Origin: Methanobacteriota archaeon
Lineage (GTDB): Archaea; Thermoplasmatota; E2; DHVEG-1
Length of the DNA stretch: 64,000 nucleotides
Direction of reading: 5' to 3'
NCBI GenBank assembly: GCA_903877165.1
Contig: CAIRCU010000015.1
Span: 1 to 64,000 of the forward strand
The position numbers and the translations under genes are program-made. Under the pieces are notes generated by a model that was not told the origin of the DNA, ran no database searches, and saw nothing but the letters and a program-made list of their open reading frames with translations. Every line of letters starts with the position of its first letter. Within the stretch, counting starts at the first letter, position 1. Positions 1 to 8,228 of this stretch are shown in pieces.

Positions 1-75
1 CAAATCGTTTACAAACTCTATGGTTTAAACAATGAAGAAATTGCTGTTATTGAAGAAAGTATGAACGGGAAGTGA
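1..75 (+). CDS. C-terminal end of a DNA methyltransferase (partial)
   Basis: An open frame enters from the left edge and ends with TGA. The 24 visible residues (IVYKLYGLNNEEIAVIEES, then a few more) resemble the C-terminal tail of TaqI/Eco57I-like type II methyltransferases, which commonly end with a 'LVYELYGLTEEEI..VE' helix pair. It lies 4 bases upstream of a candidate nuclease gene, as expected for a restriction-modification pair. The catalytic NPPY/F region lies outside the window, so the call rests on the tail and the context. Confidence 0.5.
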   Translation, partial: QIVYKLYGLNNEEIAVIEESMNGK

Positions 76-79
76 TAGA

Positions 80-667
80 ATGACAGAGGACTATGATATT
101 AAAATGGAATTGAAAGAACAATCAGAAGCATTGTTCAGAGAAAAATGTAATGATAATGACTACACCTACATGTATATCGAACAGAGCCAGATGACCTTTT
201 CTTCAAAAATGTGGAAAGACCTTACTAAAAGACCTGATTATCTTTTAAGTTTACAAAGTATCGGTTCAGTGTTTGTTGATGTAAAGGCGAGAAGTGAAAA
301 ACTTTTCTTTGAAGATGCTTTTAAACAACTTAAGAAACAGCCACCCGCTGCATTTAGGATCGATCTCGAGGAACTTAAGAAGTTTAAAAATCTTCAAAAT
401 GAAACTTCTTTAAAAGTTTGGTTCGCTGTCACGCCATATACAGAAAAAACAGTAATCAACGAGGTCTATTTCTTCCCCGTTGATAAAGTTGATAAGTTTT
501 GTCCGAATAAACATTTAGATGACCCTTCATGGAAATATGTTCAGATTCCTAAATCATGTTTTTCTGATTGTAGTAGACTAGCTCATAACAAATGTGCAAA
601 ATGCGATAAGAAATATTGTATGGAAATTGATAAATATATTGAACTATGGGAGAATAAACATAAATAA
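80..667 (+). CDS. Candidate type II restriction endonuclease
   Basis: This 195-residue protein is not similar to a family I can name. Residues 52-69 read PD...(13 residues)...DVK, with Asp53, Asp67 and Lys69 spaced as in a PD-(D/E)XK nuclease core (beta-hairpin, FVDVKA strand). Near the C terminus is a cysteine cluster (CFSDC, CAKC, C) that could bind zinc. It begins 4 bases after what looks like the end of a DNA methylase, so the pair is likely co-transcribed and co-translated. The region is AT-rich compared with the genome core, which suggests transfer. The nuclease call is an inference from the motif and neighbour. Confidence 0.5.
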   Translation: MTEDYDIKMELKEQSEALFREKCNDNDYTYMYIEQSQMTFSSKMWKDLTKRPDYLLSLQSIGSVFVDVKARSEKLFFEDAFKQLKKQPPAAFRIDLEELKKFKNLQNETSLKVWFAVTPYTEKTVINEVYFFPVDKVDKFCPNKHLDDPSWKYVQIPKSCFSDCSRLAHNKCAKCDKKYCMEIDKYIELWENKHK

Positions 668-731
668 TCCAATTTCTATATACAGATTTTAATTACTATT
701 TCTTTGGATATCTATACCTTGGGAACATCAA

Positions 732-1152
732 TTAAATTTCCTTGACGCAAGCAAGTAAGAAAGTGAAAGTAATTGAGACAGTTATTAGTATGAGGAATGT
801 TAATAATGAAAAACCTTGTCTTGTTAAATTTTCTTGGTATGCTTTCGTTGCAGTTGAATAATTGGTCAATGCTGTTCCAGTTAATTCAAAAGTATGAGTT
901 TCTACTGATGCATATAACGAACCGCCTAATATAGAAAACATTATTCCCACACCCTATCAATATATTCACTCCATTTTCCAAGAAAATTGGAGCTCTAGTA
1001 TTTGTTATCTTTGGTATTCCTATTTCTCTTAGAAATAAAAATATTATAACAGCAATTGAACCAATTAAAATTAAAGCAAATTGGATAGATAATCTATCAC
1101 AATAGATATAACTATAAAATACAATGCTAATGAAGAATAAAAAAAATGACAA
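732..1152 (-). pseudogene. Small multi-pass membrane protein, apparently frameshifted
   Basis: Two overlapping minus-strand frames (732-950 and 886-1152) each encode very hydrophobic protein. The first starts MSFFLFFISIVFYS with two membrane segments and loses protein character after ..NGVNILIG; the second, out of frame, begins at a GTG with GIMFSILGGSLYAS and ends with another membrane segment. Joining them at the GGGTGTGGGAA stretch near 945 restores one continuous helix (NILIG-VGIMFSILGG) and a protein of about 140 residues with four membrane spans. Either the gene is broken or the assembly has a one-base error here. Function unknown. Confidence 0.4.
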
Positions 1153-1267
1153 ATGCTATTACCCAAATAATGGGTTTGGTCAAATGTTTAACGACTTTTA
1201 CCATATTAGCTAGAATATCTATGAATCCATCTTAAACTTTATTATTTTCCAAAAACTATGGTAAATT

Positions 1268-1621
1268 CTAATTCAATTTAGAACCAAGTTTACGTAAAAT
1301 ATTATGGGCTTCTTGCTCCAAACCTTCCCGAGCTAGAAGCATTACCTCTCCAAGCTCACCCAACTTGTATGATCCTCTTTCTACAGGTTGGGATACTATG
1401 TAGGCTTTCTTTAACTTCTTTAGGTGAAAACTTAAAACACTAGCATTCAACCCAAGTTCCTTACGCAGTACTTCAAAGGTTGCTTCTTTGTGGTCTTTAA
1501 TGTACTGAGTGATTTCAGCACGATTCTTGTTTCCAATGACCTCTATCGCTTGACCGAGGATTTGGTATGCTTTCTCTTTGACCTCTTCTTGGGTTTCCGC
1601 TTTTGTTTTCGCTTTAGGCAT
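1268..1621 (-). CDS. ArsR-like winged-helix transcriptional regulator
   Basis: A 117-residue protein. Residues about 1-25 are a Lys/Glu/Ala-rich linker-like stretch; about 30-90 form a winged helix-turn-helix (NRAEITQYIKDHKEATFEVL, then LNASVLSFHLKKLKKAYIV as the recognition helix), followed by a wing (ERGSYKLGELG) and a C-terminal helix. It probably binds DNA as a dimer. The start ATG directly follows an in-frame TGA and has no ribosome site of its own, so the upstream short frames may matter for its translation. The neighbouring restriction and methylase genes suggest it could regulate this accessory block (inference). Confidence 0.7.
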   Translation of the reverse strand: MPKAKTKAETQEEVKEKAYQILGQAIEVIGNKNRAEITQYIKDHKEATFEVLRKELGLNASVLSFHLKKLKKAYIVSQPVERGSYKLGELGEVMLLAREGLEQEAHNILRKLGSKLN

Positions 1622-1729
1622 TCAACGACTACCAGCCCTAATTGTCTCGCCAACTCTATGGCTAATTCTATTTCGTTTGCATTCATTTCTACTCACCACG
1701 GCCCTTGGCTTCCCCCATTCTGTGCGCAT
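1543..1729 (-). other. Leader of the ArsR-like gene with two short overlapping ORFs
   Basis: Two short minus-strand frames precede the regulator. ORF A (1622-1729, 35 codons) has a strong GGAGG ribosome site and ends with TGA exactly adjacent to, and in frame with, the regulator ATG. ORF B (1543-1686, 47 codons) has a GGTGAG site and starts MNANEIELAIELARQLG, which is protein-like, then becomes a Lys/Arg run where it overlaps the regulator in another frame. Possible readings are leader peptides with translational coupling, or a longer N-terminus broken by a frameshift in the repetitive AAAGCGAAAAC linker. I cannot choose between them. Confidence 0.3.
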
Positions 1730-1781
1730 TTTTCTATTCCTCCATGCTAAGTCATCTACGTTTAACCTACATCTAATACGA

Positions 1782-1790
1782 CTTTATATC
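1782..1790 (-). promoter_or_regulatory. TATA box for the ArsR-like leader
   Basis: GATATAAAG on the minus strand. A start about 25 bases downstream falls near 1760, just ahead of the GGAGG at about 1742. Confidence 0.4.
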
Positions 1791-1875
1791 ATTTACGGTA
1801 GTGTACTGTGTATTGATGTAGAATCCAACTGTTTCTCTGTATGTTTCAATGTGGTTTTTATGAGAAAAATAAAGA

Positions 1876-2409
1876 ATGAAGTATCATACTGTTTTGATTG
1901 ATCCTCCTTGGAATGAAATTGGTGGAGGAAGAATTCATAGAGGAGCAGATAGGCATTATAACCTAATAAAAACTCCTGAAATAATCTCACTATGCCAAGA
2001 AGTCCTCAAAGATAGATTAGAAGAGAACTGCCACTGTTATCTCTGGGTGACAAATAATCATCCCCCCGATGGTTTAGAGACATTGGAGGCTCTTGGATTC
2101 CGTTATATTCCTAATCTAGTTTGGGTAAAGGATAGGTTTGGATTAGGACAATACTACCGAGGCAAGCATGAACTTCTCTTATTTGGAGTGAAAGGTGTTC
2201 TACCTTACAAAGACAAGACCCAAACAACCGTGATTCATGCAAAGAGGAGATTACATAGCCAGAAACCAGATGAACAGTATCAGAAGATAGAAGCAATATC
2301 ATATCCACCGTATCTAGAATTATTTGCCAGGTATGAATGGCCGGGTTGGGATAATTGGGGGAATGAAATACAGAACATTGGTAAGCGAAAGAATCATAGC
2401 AAGAAATAG
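1876..2409 (+). CDS. MT-A70 family adenine methyltransferase
   Basis: A 177-residue protein with the MT-A70 signature: the DPPW catalytic tetrad at residues 9-12, preceded by a hydrophobic strand (HTVLID) for SAM binding, then HYNLIKTPEI and CYLWVTNNHPPDGLE strands, and KHELLLFGVKG near residue 112. Such enzymes methylate N6 of adenine in DNA (phage, mobile elements) or RNA. The short length, AT-rich sequence and proximity to restriction and HNH genes favour a DNA methylase of mobile origin. Full-length; no regulatory domain. Confidence 0.85.
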   Translation: MKYHTVLIDPPWNEIGGGRIHRGADRHYNLIKTPEIISLCQEVLKDRLEENCHCYLWVTNNHPPDGLETLEALGFRYIPNLVWVKDRFGLGQYYRGKHELLLFGVKGVLPYKDKTQTTVIHAKRRLHSQKPDEQYQKIEAISYPPYLELFARYEWPGWDNWGNEIQNIGKRKNHSKK

Positions 2410-2600
2410 CTGTTTTCTATGGGAATCTTGCATCTTCTGGGTACTTTCTTTCTTGTGCGTGGTTTAGGTCACTTTTAGGCTATTATAAGAAATTATAAGG
2501 GAATTGGTTAGATTTCTAATTCTGCTAGTTTACTACGATATTTTTTTATACTTATAATGACACTTTTTAGCATGATATTATTTAACAAGGTCGAATAGAG

Positions 2601-2891
2601 ATGGAGAATGATATCTATAAAATGACTGGAAGGAAAATATTAGAAAAATTGTATAGAGAAAAATGTTATATTGATCCAAAGACCGGGTATTATAGATTTA
2701 AAAATTCTGGAATATATGTCCATCGGTGGATAATGCAGAGAATGCTAGGACGAAGATTAAGACCAGACGAGGAAGTACATCATTTGAATGAGAATAAATT
2801 AGATAATCATCCCTCCAATCTTATTCTTCTTGACCATGACGAACATAACGATTGGCACCAGATCAACTTAGACAATAGTGATGTTTGGTAG
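2601..2891 (+). CDS. Small HNH endonuclease
   Basis: A 96-residue protein. The C-terminal half carries the HNH ββα-metal fold: EVHHLNENKLDNHPSNL (His60-His61 pair, Asn near 69-73) and then LLDHDEHNDWH. The N-terminal half has a KTGYYRFKNSGIYVHRWIMQ segment typical of phage-type HNH proteins (compare homing or NUMOD-like HNH nucleases). A TATA-like TTATACTTATAAT sits near 2557-2569. It probably nicks or cuts DNA; whether it belongs to the restriction system upstream or to a former mobile element is not visible. Confidence 0.8.
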   Translation: MENDIYKMTGRKILEKLYREKCYIDPKTGYYRFKNSGIYVHRWIMQRMLGRRLRPDEEVHHLNENKLDNHPSNLILLDHDEHNDWHQINLDNSDVW

Positions 2892-3179
2892 GCAAACCCA
2901 AATTTCTGGTCTATAATATGGATAGATAACTAAGCAATATCTGGGAGATGCTTTTATTTCAAGGCTGGCTTAATGTCCTTAGGAGTGATTTAGAGGAGGA
3001 CAGAATAAGTCTTATGGTCTCTCCAAGATATATACATAATATTGTTGGGTGTAGGCCGTAAGTCTTATTTCTGAGCTAATTTGATGGGGTCCTTTGCCAG
3101 CTCATCTGTAGATGGGGAATCCTTAGGAAATAGACTACAAAAAGAAGATTTTAGCGATGTTATCATTGGTTTACGACCT

Positions 3180-3404
3180 TCATTGGAGCTTTCCTCCAGC
3201 TCTAAATATAGCATCTATTAGAAGAGATTCTTCTTTCTTTAATCCATCCATGAATTTTTCATATCGTTCTATCTCTTCTTTATCTAATCTTGATCGAGCC
3301 TTGTTGAATAGGTTTTCCATAAGTTGAATTAGAGTTTGGGCAACTGCTAAATCTTTCTTTAATTGCTCAACATAAGTAATTCGATTAATCTCTTTCCTTA
3401 CCAT
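3180..3404 (-). CDS. Small coiled-coil protein, unknown function
   Basis: A 74-residue, strongly helical and charged protein. Two heptad-rich helices (about residues 10-38 and 42-68) could form a hairpin coiled coil. No catalytic or metal motif. TTTAAAAA about 25 bases upstream of the start fits a leaderless transcript. It marks the edge of the AT-rich segment. I do not recognise the family. Confidence 0.5.
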   Translation of the reverse strand: MVRKEINRITYVEQLKKDLAVAQTLIQLMENLFNKARSRLDKEEIERYEKFMDGLKKEESLLIDAIFRAGGKLQ

Positions 3405-3495
3405 TTAGTCACTGTTTTCCGCGGTATTTTTAAAGTTTTTAAGTGATAATTCCCCTCGCTTTAGCATTGGGATGAATCGCCCGTAACCGTGCTAT

Positions 3496-3518
3496 AAAAC
3501 GCCTTTGGGCGTTTTCTT
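3496..3518. terminator. Hairpin terminator between the accessory block and radA
   Basis: AAAACGCC / GGCGTTTT form a perfect 8-bp stem with a TTTG loop, with T-rich flanks in both directions. It lies 67 bases past the radA stop codon and could end that transcript. It looks like a bacterial intrinsic terminator and sits at the GC-content boundary. Confidence 0.6.
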
Positions 3519-3584
3519 CCCCTGCTGGATAAGGAATTGAAATCATGTGACCCAAGAAAGGCCGAAGTACTATTCTTAATTTAT

Positions 3585-4544
3585 CTAATCGCCGATCCCG
3601 CTCTGATTCACGGAGAACACGGCCTCGCCCTCGGGGAGATGCGGGGAGTCGATGAGCCGCGCGATCCGCTTGTTACCCTTGCTCTTCCGCAGGTACAGCC
3701 GGAACGTCGCGGTATGCCCCACGATATGGCCGCCGATAGGCCGCGTCGGGTCCCCGAAGAACGCGTCCGGTTTCGCCGCGACCTGGTTGGTGACGACGAC
3801 CGCGCCGTTGTTGATGTCCCCCCATCTGAGGAGATCGTGCATGTGCCTGTTGAGCTTCTGCTGACGGTCCGCTAGCGCCCCGCGCCCCACGTACTCCGCA
3901 CGGAACAGCGAGGTGAGCGAGTCGACGATGAGGAGCCGCGTGGGGAACTCCTTGGACAACTCCATGACCTTCTCCACCAGTAGCATCTGATGACTCGAAT
4001 TATACGCGCGGGCCACGTGGATCCGCTGCAGGGCCTCCGCGGGGTCCATCTCCAGGCCCTCCGCCATCTGGGTGATCCGGTCCGGACGGAACGTGTTCTC
4101 CGTATCAATGAAGAAGACATGGCTGTCCAAGCCCCCTTTCTCCACAGGGAGCTGTACGTTGAGACACATTTGGAGCGCTATCTGCGTCTTCCCTGAGCCG
4201 AACTCGCCGAACAGCTCGGTGATCGACTGGGTTTCAAACCCTTTGCCACCCATCAGCTCATTGAAGGATTTCGACCCGGTGGTAATGGCCCCGATGCGTG
4301 CTCGACGCTCCAAGAGCGCCACCCCGGTCTCGAAGCCGCCGATGTCCGCTTGTTTGCGGGCCGCTTGGATGATCTTCGTGGCCGTGGCTTCCCCGATTTC
4401 TGCGACCTCAGCCAGTTCCTTTGGCGAGGAGACCGCGATGGTCATCATGTCAGAATACCCGGCTTCGATGAGCTTGTCCGAGATGGCGGGGCCGACGCCT
4501 GGTAAATCGCTTATCGTAGGCGCTGTAGACTTGTCTTTTCCCAT
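3585..4544 (-). CDS. radA: DNA repair and recombination protein RadA
   Basis: Archaeal RecA/Rad51 homologue that forms filaments on single-stranded DNA and drives strand exchange. Residues 1-60 contain the helix-hairpin-helix DNA-binding domain ([16 protein letters not shown]); the ATPase core has Walker [10 protein letters not shown] and Walker B LLIVDSL, and the L2-region [17 protein letters not shown]. Full length at 319 residues. I chose the ATG at 4544 because a TTTATAAAC box at 4579-4587 puts transcription start near 4555 and a GGGAGTG ribosome site precedes this ATG; an upstream in-frame ATG at 4589 would precede the transcript. Confidence 0.97.
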   Translation of the reverse strand: MGKDKSTAPTISDLPGVGPAISDKLIEAGYSDMMTIAVSSPKELAEVAEIGEATATKIIQAARKQADIGGFETGVALLERRARIGAITTGSKSFNELMGGKGFETQSITELFGEFGSGKTQIALQMCLNVQLPVEKGGLDSHVFFIDTENTFRPDRITQMAEGLEMDPAEALQRIHVARAYNSSHQMLLVEKVMELSKEFPTRLLIVDSLTSLFRAEYVGRGALADRQQKLNRHMHDLLRWGDINNGAVVVTNQVAAKPDAFFGDPTRPIGGHIVGHTATFRLYLRKSKGNKRIARLIDSPHLPEGEAVFSVNQSGIGD

Positions 4545-4578
4545 GAACACTCCCAAGCAAGAGAGTAAGAACACCGCG

Positions 4579-4587
4579 TTTATAAAC
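4579..4587 (-). promoter_or_regulatory. radA TATA box
   Basis: GTTTATAAA on the minus strand, about 25 bases before the expected start and 35-43 bases from the chosen ATG. It fixes the radA start. Confidence 0.6.
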
Positions 4588-4711
4588 ATGTGCTCGACGA
4601 CTGAAAATATTCGCTTATAAGCTCCCAGAAGAACGATAGGACGAAGAACTCTCCTCCTGAACCGAAAGATTTAAATAAAAACACAGGAATAATGAGAGCT
4701 AAGGGATTGTT

Positions 4712-6187
4712 ATGAATACAACAGGAAAAGCATTACTCAAGTATAGCATAGTCTTTGCAGTTGCTCTGGCATTCATGTTGCCAGCCGCTGCAATGGCACC
4801 AAAGGCTCCAGTCGCCAAGGCACCCCAAGGAATTCATGCCTTAGATCCCGAATGGATTGAACAAGCAACTGGATTTTCCACCCCGAGTCGCGGGATTAAC
4901 TACGTCAGCGCGGTTGACGAAAACGTCGTCTGGGCAGCAGCCTACGACGGAACAGCTCCTACTGCCGCATGCAACGATTACACGATGACAACAAACGGCG
5001 GAACCACTTGGACTCCTGGAGCTGTCACCGGTGCGACGGGTCTGTCGTCCGCGATGATTTTCGCTCTTGACGCCAACACCGCTTGGGACTGTATGTACTA
5101 CGTCGACGGCGGCACCCAAGGCATCTACAAGACCACCAACGGCGGAGCCACTTGGGCTCGCCAGACCACCGCGGTCTTCGACTCCAACTTAGGCGCCTTC
5201 CCTGACTGCATCCACTTCTTTGATGCAAACAACGGCTGGTGCATGGGAGACCCCACAAGCGGCTACTTTGAGATTTACACCACCACAGACGGTGGCACCA
5301 CCTGGAACCGCGTGCCCTCTTCCGACATCGCAGCTCCCCTCTCTGGTGAGTGGGGCGTCGTCGGGTACTACAGCGCCATTGGCGACAACATCTGGTTCGG
5401 CACCGAACTAGGCCGCGTCTACCACTCCGCAGACCGCGGTTACACCTGGACCGCCGCACAGACTACCCTGGGCGCCTACACGAAACCCGTCTTCAAGGAC
5501 GCGCTTAACGGACTGGCGATTGACCTGAACTCGGCAGCCACAGCAGAGCTCTCTGAGACCTCTGACGGAGGCGCAAACTGGGCAGCCGTCACCATGTCTG
5601 GCACCTGCTACGACAACGACCTCTGCTACATCCCCGGCACCACAAACACCTACTACAGCACGGGAGCAGCCTCAACGGGGTCCGGATCAGGAGCTTCCTA
5701 CAGCGACGATGGCGGCCACACCTGGACTGATTTCGCAGACCAGGCCGGCGTACAGATGATGAACATGGGATTCGTCGCCAACAAGCTCGGATGGGCTGGC
5801 GCATTCAACACCGATGACGTCACCGGCGGCATCTGGAAGCACCTCGCACAGACGAACCCTGAGCCAACCTTAACCGTCAGCATCACTGGCGGCACGGGCT
5901 TTACGGTCAAGGTCTCGAATGTCGGCGATGGCGACGCGACCGGAGTCGCATTCACCGCTACTATCACAGGCGGCCTGTTCATGAAACAGCGCTCCTTCAG
6001 CGGCACCATTGGCCCACTCGCGAAGCAGACCTTCCAGTCGCAGACATTCACCGTCATGGGCATCGGCCTCGGCATCATCAAGAAGCCAGTCCCTGTCATT
6101 TCGGCCACCGCGACCTGCACCGAGGGAAAAACCGGTACAGCCTCAATCAACGCAAAGATATTCCTGTCGAAAGTGACTGTGGTTTAA
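4712..6187 (+). CDS. Secreted BNR/Ycf48-like repeat protein
   Basis: A 491-residue exported protein. Residues about 8-28 are a signal peptide (IVFAVALAFMLPAAAMA). Residues about 45-380 form a beta-propeller of repeated units ending in (T/S)-x-(D/N)-GG-x-TW (TNGGTTW, TNGGATW, TDGGTTW, ADRGYTW, DDGGHTW), as in sortilin/BNR and Ycf48-like photosystem assembly proteins. Residues about 385-491 are a separate beta domain shared with two other secreted proteins in the window. A TATA box (TTTAAATAAA, 4670-4679) and a short leader precede it. Role probably at the cell surface; ligand unknown. Confidence 0.8.
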   Translation: MNTTGKALLKYSIVFAVALAFMLPAAAMAPKAPVAKAPQGIHALDPEWIEQATGFSTPSRGINYVSAVDENVVWAAAYDGTAPTAACNDYTMTTNGGTTWTPGAVTGATGLSSAMIFALDANTAWDCMYYVDGGTQGIYKTTNGGATWARQTTAVFDSNLGAFPDCIHFFDANNGWCMGDPTSGYFEIYTTTDGGTTWNRVPSSDIAAPLSGEWGVVGYYSAIGDNIWFGTELGRVYHSADRGYTWTAAQTTLGAYTKPVFKDALNGLAIDLNSAATAELSETSDGGANWAAVTMSGTCYDNDLCYIPGTTNTYYSTGAASTGSGSGASYSDDGGHTWTDFADQAGVQMMNMGFVANKLGWAGAFNTDDVTGGIWKHLAQTNPEPTLTVSITGGTGFTVKVSNVGDGDATGVAFTATITGGLFMKQRSFSGTIGPLAKQTFQSQTFTVMGIGLGIIKKPVPVISATATCTEGKTGTASINAKIFLSKVTVV

Positions 6188-6198
6188 ACACCCACCAC

Positions 6199-6220
6199 TT
6201 TCTTTCTTTTCTTTTTTTTC
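6199..6220. terminator. Pyrimidine/T-rich convergent gene end
   Basis: TTTCTTTCTTTTCTTTTTTTT between two convergent genes; typical archaeal oligo-T termination signal for the plus-strand gene. Confidence 0.5.
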
Positions 6221-6265
6221 TACAAATCATGGGTGGATACTAACTCTTTTTACGAAAAAAGACAG

Positions 6266-7087
6266 CTACATAATGCGTTCAATCATCTCGAGAACAAAGC
6301 CACTGTCGTCGATGACGTAGCGTGCAATCCCGATTTTCTTGGCGAAGTTGCGCATCTTCTTGACAGAGAGATATCGCTCGAACGAAGAGCCCTTCTGGAT
6401 GACGTTCAGTTCCAGCACACAGTCCGCCAGGCCCTCCATCTTCCGTTCGAAGAGCTCTCCGTGGATGCCCTTGGTCATGACGATGATTAACGCGCCTTTG
6501 TTCTTCAGGTTGTTCACCTTGGACGCGTACACCGTACGCAAGACTTCCTCCTGGTTATACTGGCTGAGGAAGAAATCCAAGGAGTTGATGATAATCTTCT
6601 GCTGCGGTTTGATGCTCTTGGCTTTATTGGAGAGCACCGCGAGGAAATCCTCATCACTCGTGACCGTGCTCGGCATCGCCGTCGACCCCAGCTCAATGAG
6701 CTCCTTAAGCTTCAGCTTGGAGCGCTGTTCGTAGATGCTCACCCGCTTCTGCTCGCCCTTCAGCACGTTCGAGTAGTACTTCTCTGAGATGTCGACGAAC
6801 TCGATGTTCGGGGTCTGCCATTTGAACCGCTTCATCGTATCCAGGATCTCATCCTTGGTCTCCTCCGTAGTGATGTACGTGCTGTATCCCGTGGAGGCGA
6901 TCTGCTTGACGAGAATCTCGGTGCTGCTGCCCGGGGCGCCGAGCATAAGTGTGGTGAACCCACTCGGCAGCCCTCCTTCTAAGAGACGGTCGAGTTTATC
7001 GATTCCCGTGCTGACGAACCCGTCCTTTTTTAAAGAGGAAGGCGGGTCACCGAATGATTCTCGAACCATTGTCTTAGGGCTGTTCAT
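6266..7087 (-). CDS. KaiC/RecA-like protein with degenerate P-loop
   Basis: A 273-residue RecA-fold protein. It opens with the KaiC-type entry FVSTGIDKLDRLLEGGLPSGFTT..LMLGAPGS, but the Walker A region reads GAPGSSTEI: the Lys-Thr/Ser pair that binds ATP phosphate is absent. The Walker-B-like strand is IIINSLDFFL. It is the last gene of a four-gene minus-strand operon and overlaps the preceding frame by 14 bases. Probably a non-hydrolysing partner of the intact KaiC-like protein at 8229-8987 (inference). Partner and output unknown. Confidence 0.7.
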   Translation of the reverse strand: MNSPKTMVRESFGDPPSSLKKDGFVSTGIDKLDRLLEGGLPSGFTTLMLGAPGSSTEILVKQIASTGYSTYITTEETKDEILDTMKRFKWQTPNIEFVDISEKYYSNVLKGEQKRVSIYEQRSKLKLKELIELGSTAMPSTVTSDEDFLAVLSNKAKSIKPQQKIIINSLDFFLSQYNQEEVLRTVYASKVNNLKNKGALIIVMTKGIHGELFERKMEGLADCVLELNVIQKGSSFERYLSVKKMRNFAKKIGIARYVIDDSGFVLEMIERIM

Positions 7088-7640
7088 GACGTTTCATCAC
7101 AGAATACGCGTCTTTCACCCGCTCCCGGGTGAGGCGATCAAGGCTTGAGGGATGAAGCTTGAAGATCAAGGCGCTTGGGTGTTCCTCTTCCAACGGTTGA
7201 GGGGAGACGACCAGTTCGCCATGGGGGAAGGCGCTGAGGAACAGTCCCCGCATCGTCCCGTACGTGAATAGGGACTCCAGCGGTTTCTCCTGTGGCAGAC
7301 GGGAGAGCGGGTGTCGTCGTAGGAACGTTGCGACCATGTCGTGCTGACCGCCGGTGATCTCGAACGCATCGCCGAGCGGTAAGAGGAGCTGGGTGACTTC
7401 CGTGCACCATTGGTCCAAATCCCACTCCCGGGTCTTCTCCAGATAGGTATGGAAAATAGCGCGGCCGAACGCCTCGCCGGTCTGCAGAACCGTCTCGATG
7501 TTCTCATGGCAGGAATGGAATTTCTCCATAGCTGCAGCGAAGGCTGAATCGCGCCAGGTGAGCAGATGGTCTGAGGCGTCGACGGTCGACTCCCATTCAG
7601 GGAGCGGCCGTTTCATCGTGGTAACTGGCTCCTCCATCAT
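7074..7640 (-). CDS. Unknown protein within the KaiC-like operon
   Basis: About 188 residues, soluble, mixed alpha/beta, with no motif I recognise. Residues 50-95 are helical (TGEAFGRAIFHTYLEK), and the second half alternates strands (GELVVSPQPLEEEHPSALIFK) before a C-terminal helix. The upstream frame can start at GTG 7646 or ATG 7640 or 7637; the GAGGTG ribosome site just upstream favours the ATGs. It lies between two RecA-fold genes, with a few bases between or overlapping, so it is likely part of the same complex or signalling unit. Confidence 0.6.
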   Translation of the reverse strand: MMEEPVTTMKRPLPEWESTVDASDHLLTWRDSAFAAAMEKFHSCHENIETVLQTGEAFGRAIFHTYLEKTREWDLDQWCTEVTQLLLPLGDAFEITGGQHDMVATFLRRHPLSRLPQEKPLESLFTYGTMRGLFLSAFPHGELVVSPQPLEEEHPSALIFKLHPSSLDRLTRERVKDAYSVMKRHEQP

Positions 7641-7648
7641 TTTCACCT

Positions 7649-8224
7649 CTAGTCGATGAAGGAATCACGGAGCACGATGATCTTGTCGTTCATCTGGATG
7701 ATCTTGTTGGAATCCATCTCCTCTTCGACAAGAATGGAGATGACATGGATGTTATCGGAACGCGCACGGTTCATGAGCAAGGTGATGAACTCGCGGATAA
7801 TCGCCGGGTCGTTGTAGATCATCAAGGCGCTCAGTGAGTCGATGATGATGAACTTCTCGGTATCGCCTTTCAAACCGCGGAAGCTGTTGAGGAGTTCAAG
7901 GATGATGAACTCCAGCATCCCTGGGCTTTCGATGTAGATGCAGTTGTGGTGCTTGGTGCCGATGCCAGCGGCTCGGGAGATACAATCGATGAAATGGATG
8001 TTTTGGAACTGATCGATTTCCTTGTAGGATTTCTTGAGGTAATCGTAGCTTTTACTGACGGATACAAATGACCAGACGTCATGGGTGTTCTTGCACATGG
8101 ATGCGAAGATCGCCTCCAGCAGGTCCGCATGTCGGTTCTCCGGGACTTGGATGCCGACGGAGAGGTTGACTCGGATCGCGGCTGTAACTCGCTCCCGTAT
8201 GCCTTCGATGACTGCATCCGTCAT
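7649..8224 (-). CDS. RecA-fold protein lacking the P-loop
   Basis: A 191-residue protein resembling a KaiC/RecA domain without Walker A. Residues about 40-65 (THDVWSFVSVSKSYDYLKK) replace the P-loop region, and a Walker-B-like strand FIIIDSLSALMIYND appears near residue 125, followed by EFITLLMNRARSDNIHVISILVEEEMD as in KaiC-like domains. It resembles the archaeal KaiC-related families that have lost ATP binding. Separated by 4 bases from the intact KaiC-like gene. Function inferred only as a partner or adaptor. Confidence 0.6.
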   Translation of the reverse strand: MTDAVIEGIRERVTAAIRVNLSVGIQVPENRHADLLEAIFASMCKNTHDVWSFVSVSKSYDYLKKSYKEIDQFQNIHFIDCISRAAGIGTKHHNCIYIESPGMLEFIILELLNSFRGLKGDTEKFIIIDSLSALMIYNDPAIIREFITLLMNRARSDNIHVISILVEEEMDSNKIIQMNDKIIVLRDSFID

Positions 8225-8228
8225 AGCG

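Noticed and set aside
3084-3221. 45-codon plus-strand ORF (starts GSFASSSVDGESLGNRL)
   Set aside because: Composition is protein-like at first but it overlaps the 3' end of the minus-strand gene at 3180-3404, has no ribosome site and matches no family I know.
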